Assembly: GCA_018715125.1 (NCBI GenBank)
Contig: DVMF01000036.1
Span: forward strand, 1 to 64,000
Reading direction: 5' to 3'
Source: Candidatus Coprousia avicola
Lineage (GTDB): Bacteria; Actinomycetota; Coriobacteriia; Coriobacteriales; Coriobacteriaceae
Length of the DNA: 64,000 bases
Shown here: positions 23,802-32,978 of the stretch, piece by piece
Layout: every line of letters starts with the position of its first letter
How positions within the stretch are numbered: position 1 is the stretch's first letter
The notes under the pieces: generated by a model
Seen by the model: the letters and a program-made list of their open reading frames with translations, nothing else
Database searches by the model: none
What the model was told of the DNA's origin: nothing
Program-made: the position numbers and the translations under genes

Positions 23802-25820
23802 ATGTTCGATGCGGGCGCGGCGACGATGGAGGAAGCGCGGGAGGCGCTTTCCACCTATTTTGGATACGACGCCTTCCGCCCGGGGCAGGAGCGCCTCGTC
23901 TCCGCCATTCTCGCCGGGCGCGATGCCTTGGGCGTCATGCCCACCGGCGCCGGTAAGTCGATCTGCTACCAGATTCCCGCGCTCGCGTTGCCCGGTCTCA
24001 CGCTGGTGGTGAGCCCCCTCGTCTCTCTCATGGGCGATCAGGTGCGCGCCCTCAAGGCGGCCGGTGCCCGCCCGAGCTATCTTAATTCCACCCTCACGGT
24101 GCCGCAGCAGAACACGGTGCTCAAGCGCGCCCGCGAGGGCTGGTACCAGATTATGTACGTCGCGCCCGAGCGCTTGGCAGACGAGCGCTTTCTCGCCTTT
24201 GCGCGCGAGCTCGCCGGGCCGGACGGCATCGGTATCCCGCTCGTGGCGGTGGATGAGGCGCATTGCGTGAGCCAATGGGGGCAGGATTTTCGTCCCTCGT
24301 ACCTCGAGATAGCGCGGTTCATCGACAGCCTTCCCGTGCGTCCGGTTGTGGCGGCGTTCACGGCGACGGCCACCGAGCGCGTGCGCACCGATATCGTGCA
24401 GATGCTCGGCCTGCGCCGGCCCGAGACGGTGGTGACCGGCTTTGACCGGCAGAATCTCTATTTTGGTGTGGAGGAGATGGGCGATAAGGCCAAGGCCCTG
24501 TGGATCCGGGACTTTGTGCTCTCGCATGCCGACGCCTCCGGCATCATCTACTGTTCGACGCGCCGGGCGGTGGATGAGCTCGCTTTCGCGCTGGGACGCG
24601 AGCTCGCGCCGGCGGGCATCCGCGTGGGGCGCTACCATGCGGGTATGGCTGTCGACGAGCGGACTGAGAACCAGGCGGCGTTTATCGACGACCTCGTGCC
24701 CGTTATCGTGGCGACCAATGCGTTTGGCATGGGGATCGACAAGCCCAACGTGCGCTATGTGATCCACCACAACGTGCCCGAGAGCATCGAGGCGTACTAC
24801 CAGGAGGCGGGCCGCGCCGGGCGCGACGGTGACCCGGCGGAGTGCCACCTGCTCTGGAACGGCAACGACTTCCGGCTGCGGCGCTATCTGATCGATCGCG
24901 GCGACGATGAGAGCGAGCTGGATGATGATGCGCGCGAGCGGGCACGGCAGAACCGCTATCGCCTGCTCTCCGCCATGGAGGGCTACTGCGAGACCACGGG
25001 ATGCTTGCGCGCGTACATACTGCGCTACTTTGGGGACGAGGGCGCGCTCGGCGTGGAGACCGCCGCCGCGCCGGCTCATGACACGACGGATGCCACCGCG
25101 TGCGCGGAAGGGCCGTCCGGTGGCTGCGGCAACTGCTCCAACTGCACCAATCCCGCCGAAGCGGAGGATGTGACCGCCATCGCGCGCGAGGCGGTGCTGC
25201 TCGTGCGCGCCACCGGCGGCCGTTTTGGCCGTGCGCTGGTGGCCGATGCGCTCCATGGGGCCAACACCGAGCGTATCCGGCAGTACCGGCTCGACGAGAC
25301 GCCGGGGTTCGGGACGTTTGCCAGCGAGCCCGTCGCGCACATCAAAGACGTCATCGGCCAGCTCATCGGACGCGGCTACCTCAGCCAGTCGCAGGGGCAG
25401 TTCCCCACGGTGGCGCTCGGTCCGCGCGCGGTCGAGGTGCTTGAGGAGGCGCCCGGAAAGCCGTTCGCGTTCACTATGAAGCGGCGCGCGGGCGGCAGGC
25501 GCGCGGCTATGCGGGCCCGGCAGGCGGTCGACTTGCTGCGCGACGAGGCGTCCCGCGACGCGCGCCCCCGCGTGGGAGATGACGGGGCGCTCTTCGAGCG
25601 TCTGCGCGAACTGCGTCGAGAACTTGCGCTTGAACGCAATTGGGCTCCGTACATGATTTGCACCGACAAAGCCCTGCGCGGCATGTGCCGACGTCGTCCG
25701 GCAACGCTTGACGACCTGTTGGAGGTGCCAGGTATCGGGGCTAAGAAGGCGGACGATTTCGGCGAGGCGTTTCTTGCGGAAATCGCCCGCTTTGAAGACG
25801 CGAACACCGGGATGGCGTGA
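23802..25820 (+). CDS. recQ: ATP-dependent DNA helicase RecQ
   Basis: This 3'-5' helicase for recombination and fork repair is about 672 residues. Motifs are FRPGQERLV (motif 0), MPTGAGKS (Walker A), DEAHC (Walker B), the aromatic-rich loop SQWGQDFRPSY, and QEAGRAGRDG (motif VI). Then come the RQC zinc cysteines (including CGNCSNC) and a C-terminal HRDC-like end (LLEVPGIGAKKADDFG). The ATG at 23802 is preceded by GGTGGAG. Upstream in-frame starts at 23730 (ATG) and 23691 (TTG) lie at or before the TATAAT. It is divergent from the AlbA-type regulator and convergent with the RpiR gene. Confidence 0.92.
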   Translation: MFDAGAATMEEAREALSTYFGYDAFRPGQERLVSAILAGRDALGVMPTGAGKSICYQIPALALPGLTLVVSPLVSLMGDQVRALKAAGARPSYLNSTLTVPQQNTVLKRAREGWYQIMYVAPERLADERFLAFARELAGPDGIGIPLVAVDEAHCVSQWGQDFRPSYLEIARFIDSLPVRPVVAAFTATATERVRTDIVQMLGLRRPETVVTGFDRQNLYFGVEEMGDKAKALWIRDFVLSHADASGIIYCSTRRAVDELAFALGRELAPAGIRVGRYHAGMAVDERTENQAAFIDDLVPVIVATNAFGMGIDKPNVRYVIHHNVPESIEAYYQEAGRAGRDGDPAECHLLWNGNDFRLRRYLIDRGDDESELDDDARERARQNRYRLLSAMEGYCETTGCLRAYILRYFGDEGALGVETAAAPAHDTTDATACAEGPSGGCGNCSNCTNPAEAEDVTAIAREAVLLVRATGGRFGRALVADALHGANTERIRQYRLDETPGFGTFASEPVAHIKDVIGQLIGRGYLSQSQGQFPTVALGPRAVEVLEEAPGKPFAFTMKRRAGGRRAAMRARQAVDLLRDEASRDARPRVGDDGALFERLRELRRELALERNWAPYMICTDKALRGMCRRRPATLDDLLEVPGIGAKKADDFGEAFLAEIARFEDANTGMA

Positions 25821-25831
25821 TCTCGCCAGCT

Positions 25832-26665
25832 TCATTCCGACCAATCCAGGGTGAGACCATACAGTGGATCGCCCTTGGTGCTGGGAAAACGGCTGATGTA
25901 GCAAGACGATAGCAGGTCGAAGAAGTAGGTAACCGCGTATTTCGAATAAACGCCGAGTCGATCGATGCCGTTGCCTGCGCTGCTGAGACGGTACGTACGA
26001 TCGAAGGTCCGTGCTGTCGTCTCGCTGCTAAAGGCGGTGATTAGTACCTTTCTCCCTTTACGTCGCGAGAGCTCTTCATGGGCTTGGGCAGCGAAGAGGC
26101 CTGACACCGAGACCACGATGATGAGCGCGGCAGAAGTGTCGTCGGGATTCTTCGATGCCGCGATATCTGGACCCGATACGATGCGTACGATTTTCCCGGC
26201 GAAGAACATCTCTTGCTGAAAGCGGGTGAGATTTCCGCTTACGTTGTTAGTGCACCAGATCTCAACATGAGCATGTTGCTCTATTTCGTCGGCTAGATGT
26301 TTAACCACAACGTCGGATACACGGCTTTCCACCTCGGCGAACATCTCGATCATGCGAACATCGAGCTCGGCGCGATAGTCCTCGTATCCTATTTCCGCTT
26401 CGCGATGGCTGAGATCGCTGGGAAAGATGGATTGGGAAAACGATTCCTTCAGGTCACTAAGTGACTGATACCCCAAGCGATTGCAGAAGCGTCTCACTGC
26501 AGAGCGGGTCACAAACGCCTCGCGCGTGATGGCGGTTACGTTGATATCGCGTGATTGCCTGAGGTGGCTGATGAGATAGCGCGCAATGGAGGCGTCATTG
26601 CTGCCGAATTCGGTGTTGATGATGGCGCTGATGCGGTTGAGCACGTCGAAGTCGCTGATGTTCAA
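25832..26665 (-). CDS. RpiR-family regulator (HTH plus SIS)
   Basis: This is an approximately 277-residue sugar-phosphate-responsive regulator. The N-terminal HTH_6 (about residues 1-75, with AITREAFVTRSAVRRFCNRLGY) is followed by a SIS sugar-isomerase-type domain. The TTG at 26665 is preferred because AAGGGG sits 7 bases upstream; the track's ATG at 26698 lacks a site. It is divergent from the GH1/PTS genes across about 170 bp and is the likely controller of that module, sensing a phosphorylated beta-glucoside. Base composition is lower in GC than the housekeeping genes. Confidence 0.82.
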   Translation of the reverse strand: MNISDFDVLNRISAIINTEFGSNDASIARYLISHLRQSRDINVTAITREAFVTRSAVRRFCNRLGYQSLSDLKESFSQSIFPSDLSHREAEIGYEDYRAELDVRMIEMFAEVESRVSDVVVKHLADEIEQHAHVEIWCTNNVSGNLTRFQQEMFFAGKIVRIVSGPDIAASKNPDDTSAALIIVVSVSGLFAAQAHEELSRRKGRKVLITAFSSETTARTFDRTYRLSSAGNGIDRLGVYSKYAVTYFFDLLSSCYISRFPSTKGDPLYGLTLDWSE

Positions 26666-26731
26666 TCGAATCCCCTTTCCGGGCATCCAGGTGTGCATGG
26701 TTCGTTTATTGGATCAAGACGCCATGATTAT

Positions 26732-26747
26732 CTCCCTATAGTGGGAG
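26732..26747. promoter_or_regulatory. CTCCC-TATAGT-GGGAG palindrome between RpiR and GH1 genes
   Basis: The 5-bp arms enclose a -10-like TATAGT in the divergent promoter region. This is a plausible RpiR operator overlapping the GH1 promoter. Confidence 0.4.
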
Positions 26748-26835
26748 CTGGATGACGTCGTCAGCATCATTACGGTATCCGAGCAGCGCGCGAGATGCAG
26801 GCCGCACGGCGCGCTGGATGGCGAGAGGGGGAATT

Positions 26836-28266
26836 ATGCGAGATCGGGCGGATCGGCCGTCGGAAACCCCGTTCTTATGGGGGTCGGCAACGGCCGCATA
26901 TCAATGCGAAGGCGCGTGGAACGAAGACGGCAAGGGGCTGGGAGAATGGGATTTCTTCAACCATACCAGCGCTAAGAACATCAATCATGTTGATGGTGAT
27001 ATATCGAGCGACTTCTATCACCGCTTCGAAGAAGATATCCGGCTCATGCGGGAGGGAGGACAGAATACGTTCAGGTTCTCTCTTTCTTGGAGCCGCATTA
27101 TTCCAGATGGCGTGGGGCTGGTAAATGAGGCAGGCGTAGCGTTCTATAACCGTGTGATCGATTGCTGTCTTGATAATGGCATCGAGCCAAATGTCACATT
27201 GTTTCATTACGACTTGCCCTATGCGCTCGCATGCAAAGGCGGATGGCTTAACGCTGATATCGCGGAGTGGTTTTGCTCATACGCACGCGTGTGCTTCGAA
27301 CGCTTCGGAGATCGCGTCAAGTTGTGGGCAACGGTCAATGAGCCGCATTACTACAGCTACTGTGTAAACGTTTTGGGAAACTATCCGCCCAATCGCACAC
27401 TCGATATCCAATCATTCATGCAGTACCAATACAACCTGATGCGGGCAAGCGCCCTTGCGGTGCGTGCATACCGCGAAGTGGATGGAGAGGGCAGCATCGG
27501 CGTTGTGCATGACGGCGGCGTTGTTGAACTTGATCCTGCGACGGAGAAGCCCGATGAGGTGTTTAGTTACGCCGACTTCTTTGCGAACCGAATGATACTG
27601 GCCCCCTGCCTTCAGGGTGAGCTTCCTCCTGAGATGGATGACGTTCTCAAGAGGCTCGGCGTGTCGCTCTATCGCGTTCCGGGGGATGAGGATGATTTCC
27701 GGAGCGGAATCGCGGATTTCATCGGTCTTAACGTGTATTGCCGTGAGTACGTCACCGATTGGCATGGTGGGGATCTTTCGGTTTCTGCTAACAACAAAGG
27801 TGGTTCAAGTAAGCGCATCGAGGGTAAATGCATCGCTCCGCTCTTTGAGAGCGCGCGCGATCCATCGGTGCCTCGTAACAAGTGGGGACGCGAGATCCTT
27901 CCTAGTTGCATGTACTCGACCATTATGGACATTCATGAGCGTTACGGTGCCCCGCGGATCTTCATAACCGAAAACGGTCACGGTGCCTACGAGCAGCCTG
28001 GCCCGGACGGGATGGTTGACGACGAGGACCGCATAGAGCTCTTGGGCCAGTTCATCTCGCATATGCTGCGCGCCAAGCGTGATGGCGCCCGTGTTGAAGG
28101 GTACTACCTTTGGTCAACGATGGATCTCTATAGCTGGATAAACGGTTATGAAAAGCGGTACGGATTGGTACACGTCGATTTCGAGCACGGGCTGACTCGC
28201 ACGCCAAAAAGAAGTTGGTATTGGTATCGCGATCTCATCAATCGGTACAGCAACGAGGAAAGGTAG
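26836..28266 (+). CDS. GH1 6-phospho-beta-glucosidase
   Basis: The 476-residue family 1 glycosidase probably cleaves phosphorylated beta-glucosides delivered by the adjacent PTS. The acid/base Glu is in TVNEPH, the nucleophile Glu is in FITENGHG, and the N-terminal LWGSATAAYQCEGA signature is present. The 6-phospho specificity is inferred from the PTS neighbour; a plain beta-glucosidase is the alternative. The start is the ATG after GAGAGGGGG; the track's 28 extra residues run through the promoter. Only 9 bp separate it from the PTS gene. Confidence 0.88.
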   Translation: MRDRADRPSETPFLWGSATAAYQCEGAWNEDGKGLGEWDFFNHTSAKNINHVDGDISSDFYHRFEEDIRLMREGGQNTFRFSLSWSRIIPDGVGLVNEAGVAFYNRVIDCCLDNGIEPNVTLFHYDLPYALACKGGWLNADIAEWFCSYARVCFERFGDRVKLWATVNEPHYYSYCVNVLGNYPPNRTLDIQSFMQYQYNLMRASALAVRAYREVDGEGSIGVVHDGGVVELDPATEKPDEVFSYADFFANRMILAPCLQGELPPEMDDVLKRLGVSLYRVPGDEDDFRSGIADFIGLNVYCREYVTDWHGGDLSVSANNKGGSSKRIEGKCIAPLFESARDPSVPRNKWGREILPSCMYSTIMDIHERYGAPRIFITENGHGAYEQPGPDGMVDDEDRIELLGQFISHMLRAKRDGARVEGYYLWSTMDLYSWINGYEKRYGLVHVDFEHGLTRTPKRSWYWYRDLINRYSNEER

Positions 28267-28275
28267 GGGAGACAG

Positions 28276-29676
28276 ATGAAATACCAGGCTATGTCCGAGG
28301 CGGTTATTGCTGCTGCAGGAGGCAGGGGCAATATCACATCGGTCACTCATTGTGCAACGCGCCTTCGCATCGACGTGCGCGATACCTCGGCGATCGACGT
28401 GGGTGCGGCAAAGGCGGCGGATCAGGCGCTGGGCGCTGTGGTGAGTGGCGGACAGCTGCAAGTTATCATCGGCCCCAATGTTACGGAAGCGTATAACGAT
28501 TTTCTGGAAACCGCCGGGTTCGAGATTGGCGGCGGTGCGGTTGCCGATGACGAGCAGACGGCAAAGGATATCGCCGCGGGAATTAAACAAGGCAATGTTG
28601 CGATGGGCTTAATCGAGCGGTTTGGCAATATCTCGGCACAGGTGTTCATGCCCATCGTCCCGGCATTGATCGTGGGAGGTCTCATTCTCTCCATCAAGAA
28701 CCTCTTGGTGAACTATGGGGGCATGAGCACCGACAGCGGTACCGCGCAAGTCTTGCTGGCAATCTTTAGCGCTTCATTCAGCTTCCTTCCCGTTTATCTG
28801 GGGTATCAGCTTGCAGCTGTGATGAAGATGCAGCCCATCATGGGAGCGATGCTTGGTGCGCTCATGATAAGCTCTTCGATTAGCGGCGTTGAGGGGCTTG
28901 ATTTCTTCGGCATTCCTATACCTGCAAATGACTACTCAAGCACCGTTGTTCCCATCGTGCTTGGCGTGGTGTTTATGTACTTCGTGGATAGGGTGCTGCA
29001 GAAAATCATCCCCGATGTCACGAAGCTGTTCCTCAAGCCGCTTCTTACAATGATCATCGTGGTTCCGGTCGAGCTGATTGTCCTTGGTCCTATTGGCAGC
29101 ATGATGGGCTATGCTCTGAGCGACGCTGTGACGTGGCTTATGAACAACGTGGCGTTTATCGCCACACCTATCCTTGCTGCCCTCAATCCCTATTTTGTCA
29201 TGCTCGGTTTGGATAAAGCCTATATTGCCATCGAGGTCACGAGCTTGGCGCAGTTGGGGTGGGCGCCTATCATCTTCGGCTTCATTTCTAATCTGTGCAT
29301 CGGCGGAACGAGTTTGGCTTTGGCAACGGCTATGAAGGGCGATAAGGCCAAGCGCGGCATGGTGACTACCGTCGCGATAACCGCTCTTTGCGGCGTGACG
29401 GAGCCTGCGTTTTACGGCAGCCTTATCGAGCGTCCGCGTTTGCTTATCGGTACGGCGATCGGCGCTCTGTGTGCGGGGCTTGTGGCAGGTGTCTTTGTGC
29501 TGAAAGAGTATGTTGCTGGAGCTTGTCCTGGCTTGCTCTCGGCGCTTATCTTCATTGCACCCGATGGCTCAATGGGCAACTTTGTGCTTGCTTGTGTGGT
29601 TGCTGCCATCTCCATTGCGGTGTCGTTCATCGCTGCGCGCGTGATTATCGCCAAGTATCCCGAGTACGCCATGTAG
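28276..29676 (+). CDS. PTS transporter EIIBC, beta-glucoside/sucrose family
   Basis: The 466-residue protein imports and phosphorylates a sugar using phosphate from HPr and EIIA. The EIIB domain (1-80) has the phospho-Cys in SVTHCATRLR, and the EIIC domain has about ten membrane helices and the GVTEPAFYG motif. No EIIA domain is fused and none is encoded nearby, so a trans-acting EIIA (a Glc/Crr type) is required. The ATG follows AGGGGAGAC. It forms one unit with GH1 and ends at a terminator. Confidence 0.9.
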   Translation: MKYQAMSEAVIAAAGGRGNITSVTHCATRLRIDVRDTSAIDVGAAKAADQALGAVVSGGQLQVIIGPNVTEAYNDFLETAGFEIGGGAVADDEQTAKDIAAGIKQGNVAMGLIERFGNISAQVFMPIVPALIVGGLILSIKNLLVNYGGMSTDSGTAQVLLAIFSASFSFLPVYLGYQLAAVMKMQPIMGAMLGALMISSSISGVEGLDFFGIPIPANDYSSTVVPIVLGVVFMYFVDRVLQKIIPDVTKLFLKPLLTMIIVVPVELIVLGPIGSMMGYALSDAVTWLMNNVAFIATPILAALNPYFVMLGLDKAYIAIEVTSLAQLGWAPIIFGFISNLCIGGTSLALATAMKGDKAKRGMVTTVAITALCGVTEPAFYGSLIERPRLLIGTAIGALCAGLVAGVFVLKEYVAGACPGLLSALIFIAPDGSMGNFVLACVVAAISIAVSFIAARVIIAKYPEYAM

Positions 29677-29718
29677 CGTTTGCTCTGGTACGAGTGACGG
29701 GATATTTCGTCGTCATTA

Positions 29719-29744
29719 GGGGCGGGCGGTGTGTCCGCCCCTTT
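29719..29744 (+). terminator. Intrinsic terminator after the PTS gene
   Basis: GGGGCGG pairs with CCGCCCC across a 9-base loop and is followed by TTTCCTT. Confidence 0.75.
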
Positions 29745-29804
29745 CCTTGTCATGCCTTCAGGAGTTTTGGTCGGCGACATTCGCCATCGAGGGGAGGGGG
29801 CTTT

Positions 29805-30713
29805 ATGGCTCCGTTTGGGTTCGCACTCGCGGGTATCAACCTGTACTGGGGACTCACGCAGATCCTTATAAAGCACGCGCTGCTCTACATGTCATCAAGC
29901 ATGTATGCCACGCTGCGGTTTGGTGCGGCAGCCCTGCTGCTTGCGGGGATTGCTCTCGTGCGCGGTGTCCATATCGACCGGACGGCGCTCCGTCACGGGA
30001 CAGTGCTCGGTGTGCTGGTGGGCGGGCAGATGCTTGTGAGCACCTACAGTCTCTATTTCACCTCATCAACCAACGCGGTCTTCATCACACAACTCTCTGT
30101 CGTTGTGGTCCCGACGCTCTGCTGCTGGCGCGCGCGACGTCTGCCTTCCCGCCGCCTCGTGGCCGCCATCGTTATTGTTTTGATGGGGCTGATCGTCTTT
30201 ACTGGAGTTTTTTCCGGGGCACTTAACGTCGGCGATGCGATTGCGTTGTTCGCGATGGTGGGCTCATGCGCACAGATTATTTACGGAGCCCGCGTCACAG
30301 CGCGTGATGACGTGTTCGCACTTACCGTTGTGCAGATGATTGCAGCGACGGCGCTTTCTCTTCCGTGCGCGCTGCTGCAAGGTGGTACGGTGACTTGGAC
30401 GCCGGAGAGCGCGGCAATTATCGTGCTCACGGGTCTTATTGGAAGCGGAGTTTGTCACTCTCTCATGCTTGTCGTGCAGAAGCATGTGCGGCCAGCTGCT
30501 GTTTCGTTCATTAACGTGCTGTATCCCGTGTTTGCCATGATGGGGGCGGCGCTCATTCCCGATGTCGCCAGCAATGCCGACACCATTACGCCCATAAAAC
30601 TTGTAGGGGCGATGATTGTCATCGGAGGCATGCTGGTTTTCGTTGTCGGAGAGCGTGTGCCAGCGGAGCGGAAGCCCGAGCCCGCTCCGCGTTCTATAAT
30701 GAGCGGTAGCTGA
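29805..30713 (+). CDS. EamA/DMT-family transporter
   Basis: The 302-residue protein has about ten hydrophobic helices in two EamA halves (first half NLYWGLTQILIKHALLY, second half after about residue 150) and a short charged tail. Drug/metabolite transporters of this type export or import small metabolites; the substrate is not readable. The start is the ATG after GGGGAGGGGG. The track ORF begins inside the PTS gene and is a frame read-through. It stands alone after the PTS terminator. Confidence 0.8.
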   Translation: MAPFGFALAGINLYWGLTQILIKHALLYMSSSMYATLRFGAAALLLAGIALVRGVHIDRTALRHGTVLGVLVGGQMLVSTYSLYFTSSTNAVFITQLSVVVVPTLCCWRARRLPSRRLVAAIVIVLMGLIVFTGVFSGALNVGDAIALFAMVGSCAQIIYGARVTARDDVFALTVVQMIAATALSLPCALLQGGTVTWTPESAAIIVLTGLIGSGVCHSLMLVVQKHVRPAAVSFINVLYPVFAMMGAALIPDVASNADTITPIKLVGAMIVIGGMLVFVVGERVPAERKPEPAPRSIMSGS

Positions 30714-30760
30714 CGCAAGAGCGCCGCATGTTGGTGTTCGCGATGAAGGGAGTCCCGTCT

Positions 30761-31891
30761 ATGACCGCGTATCGCACTGTTGCCTCCCGTCCGCTCGATT
30801 CCGCTGCTGCGGCTGATGCCGCGTTTGCCGCCGTTGCGGGCAAGCCCTTTCCCGCCGACCTTTTCTCGGCACCGCGACTCAACTGGGCGGTCATAGGGTG
30901 CGGGGTCATCGCCAACCAGATGGCGCAGACGCTTGCGCTTGCCGGACGCCACCTTGTGGGCGTGGCGAACCGCACCTACGACAAGGCGCAGGCATTTGCC
31001 GAGCGCTACGGCGTGGAGCGCGTCTATAAGACGTATGCGGACCTGTACGCCGATCCCGCCATCGATGCCGTGTACATCACGACGCCGCATAACACCCACA
31101 TCGCGTTTTTGCGGGAAGCGCTTGCCGCGGGCAAGCACGTGCTCTGCGAGAAGTCCATCACGCTCAACAGCGCCGAGCTCGCCGAGGCGCGCGCCCTGGC
31201 GGCCGAGCACGGTGTCGTCCTTATGGACGCGACCACCATCTTGCACATGCCGCTCTATCGCAAGCTGCTCGCCGAGGCGCGCTCCGGTGCGTTTGGCCCG
31301 CTTACGCTCGCGCAGGTTAATTTTGGCAGCTACAAGGAGTACGGCGATCTTACCAACCGGTTCTACAACCCCCGCCTCGCCGGCGGCGCCATGCTCGACA
31401 TCGGCGTGTACGCGCTCACGGTCGCGCGCCTCTTCATGGCGAGCGCGCCCGATGAGGTGGTGTCGCTTGCCAACCGTGCCCAGACCGGTGTGGACGAGAC
31501 GAGCGGTTTTGTGACGCGCAATGCCGAGGGCGAACTCGGGGTGTTCTCGCTCTCGCTCCATGCCAAGCAGCCCAAGCGCGCCCTTCTCTCGTTCGATCGC
31601 TGCTATGTGGAGATCACCGATTACCCGCGGGCCGATCGCGCCGTCATCACATGGACGGCCGACGGCCGCCACGAGATCGTCGAGGCGGGCGAGGAGGGCT
31701 ACGCGCTCGCCTACGAGGTGGCGGACCTCGAGCGCGCCGTCGCCGGCGATGCGGAGGCCGCGGGGCTCATCGATATCGCCGCGGACGTGATGGATGTCAT
31801 GACGCGCCTGCGCTACGACTGGGGCGTGTATTATCCCGAGGAGGCAGACGCGGCGCGTGCCGCCGGTGTGCCGGTCGCCGGCGAGGCGTAA
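30761..31891 (+). CDS. Gfo/Idh/MocA-family oxidoreductase
   Basis: The 376-residue NAD(P)-dependent dehydrogenase of sugars or sugar-like substrates has a Rossmann motif [11 protein letters not shown] after an unusually long lead of about 45 residues. The conserved Lys is in CEKSITL, where the family usually has EKP. The [12 protein letters not shown] motif marks the substrate domain. The ATG at 30761 follows AAGGGAG; the track's earlier ATG has no site. The 40-bp gap to metA allows co-transcription, though no metabolic link is obvious. Confidence 0.85.
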   Translation: MTAYRTVASRPLDSAAAADAAFAAVAGKPFPADLFSAPRLNWAVIGCGVIANQMAQTLALAGRHLVGVANRTYDKAQAFAERYGVERVYKTYADLYADPAIDAVYITTPHNTHIAFLREALAAGKHVLCEKSITLNSAELAEARALAAEHGVVLMDATTILHMPLYRKLLAEARSGAFGPLTLAQVNFGSYKEYGDLTNRFYNPRLAGGAMLDIGVYALTVARLFMASAPDEVVSLANRAQTGVDETSGFVTRNAEGELGVFSLSLHAKQPKRALLSFDRCYVEITDYPRADRAVITWTADGRHEIVEAGEEGYALAYEVADLERAVAGDAEAAGLIDIAADVMDVMTRLRYDWGVYYPEEADAARAAGVPVAGEA

Positions 31892-31931
31892 TGCGCGCCG
31901 AGTCCCGCTTGCTGTCGTAAAGGAGTCGACT

Positions 31932-32879
31932 GTGCCCATCCGCATTCCCGATGCCCTGCCCGCCACGGCGGCGCTTGAGGCCGAGAACATCTTTGTCATG
32001 ACCGAGTACCGCGCCATCCATCAGGACATCCGTCCTCTGCGCGTGCTCATCTTGAACCTCATGCCCACCAAGATCGCCACCGAGACGCAAATCATGCGCA
32101 AGCTTTCCAATACGCCCCTGCAGATCGAGGTCGAGCTTCTGCGCACGGCGAGCCATGAGGCCGCGCATGTGGCGGCGAGCCACCTGGAGACGTTCTACCG
32201 CACGTTCGATGAGGTTAAAGACGAGCGCTTCGACGGTCTCATCATCACGGGTGCACCGGTGGAAGAAATGCCCTTCGAGCAGGTCGATTATTGGGACGAG
32301 CTCTGTCAGATCATGGCGTGGTCCACAACGCACGTGCATTCGACGCTCCATATCTGCTGGGGCGCGCAGGCAGGGCTGTACTTCCATTACGGAATCGATA
32401 AGCATCCGCTGCCCAAGAAGGCGTCGGGCGTGTTCGCCCATCGTATCGTAAAGCCGAGCTCGCCGCTTGTGCGCGGGCTCGACGACCGGTTCTTCGCGGT
32501 GCATTCGCGCAACACCGAGGTGCGAGCCGAGGATGTTGCGCGCGTGCCCGAGCTCGAGGTCATCGCCACCTCCGATGAGGTGGGACTCTATATCGTCAAG
32601 TCGACGGACAGCCGGCGGTTCTTTATCTTTGGCCATCCCGAGTACGATGCCGACACCTTGAGGCGGGAGTACGAGCGCGACGTGGCACGCGGTCTCGACC
32701 CCGAGATTCCCAAGAACTACTTTCCGGATGACGATCCGGCGCGTGCGCCTCTGAACGTCTGGAACAGCCAGGCGCAGCTGCTCTATACCAACTGGCTCAA
32801 TTACTACGTGTACCAGACCACGCCCTATGATATCCGCGAGGCGGGCCGTACCGACCCCGGCGCGGCCAGCTCGGCGTAG
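31932..32879 (+). CDS. metA: Homoserine O-acyltransferase MetA (acetyl-type by residue 111)
   Basis: The 315-residue enzyme acylates homoserine in methionine biosynthesis. The catalytic Cys is in [10 protein letters not shown] and the catalytic His in FGHPEYD. In ITGAPVEEM the Glu falls at position 111 from this GTG start. In the MetA family Glu111 is known to favour acetyl-CoA and Gly111 succinyl-CoA, so this is probably an O-acetyltransferase despite the usual succinyltransferase name. The GTG follows AAAGGAG. The rest of the methionine pathway (metH, metF) lies at the far end of the window. Confidence 0.92.
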   Translation: MPIRIPDALPATAALEAENIFVMTEYRAIHQDIRPLRVLILNLMPTKIATETQIMRKLSNTPLQIEVELLRTASHEAAHVAASHLETFYRTFDEVKDERFDGLIITGAPVEEMPFEQVDYWDELCQIMAWSTTHVHSTLHICWGAQAGLYFHYGIDKHPLPKKASGVFAHRIVKPSSPLVRGLDDRFFAVHSRNTEVRAEDVARVPELEVIATSDEVGLYIVKSTDSRRFFIFGHPEYDADTLRREYERDVARGLDPEIPKNYFPDDDPARAPLNVWNSQAQLLYTNWLNYYVYQTTPYDIREAGRTDPGAASSA

Positions 32880-32920
32880 GCTACGGGTAGTCCGACATAA
32901 CCGTCTGCTTTCTGTGGTAA

Positions 32921-32954
32921 GAAAACGGGCCCACCCCGATGCGAGATGGGCCCG
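32921..32954 (-). terminator. Intrinsic terminator of the minus-strand surface gene
   Basis: CGGGCCCA pairs with TGGGCCCG. On the minus strand the stem is followed by TTTTCTT. It may also serve metA from the other side. Confidence 0.8.
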
Positions 32955-32978
32955 ATGCTGCGTGCGATCGCGTTTGGA

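Noticed and set aside
21909-25904. 1331-residue minus-strand ORF
   Set aside because: Only the C-terminal 569 residues form a real protein, starting at a GGAGG-preceded ATG. The rest is the antisense shadow of recQ.
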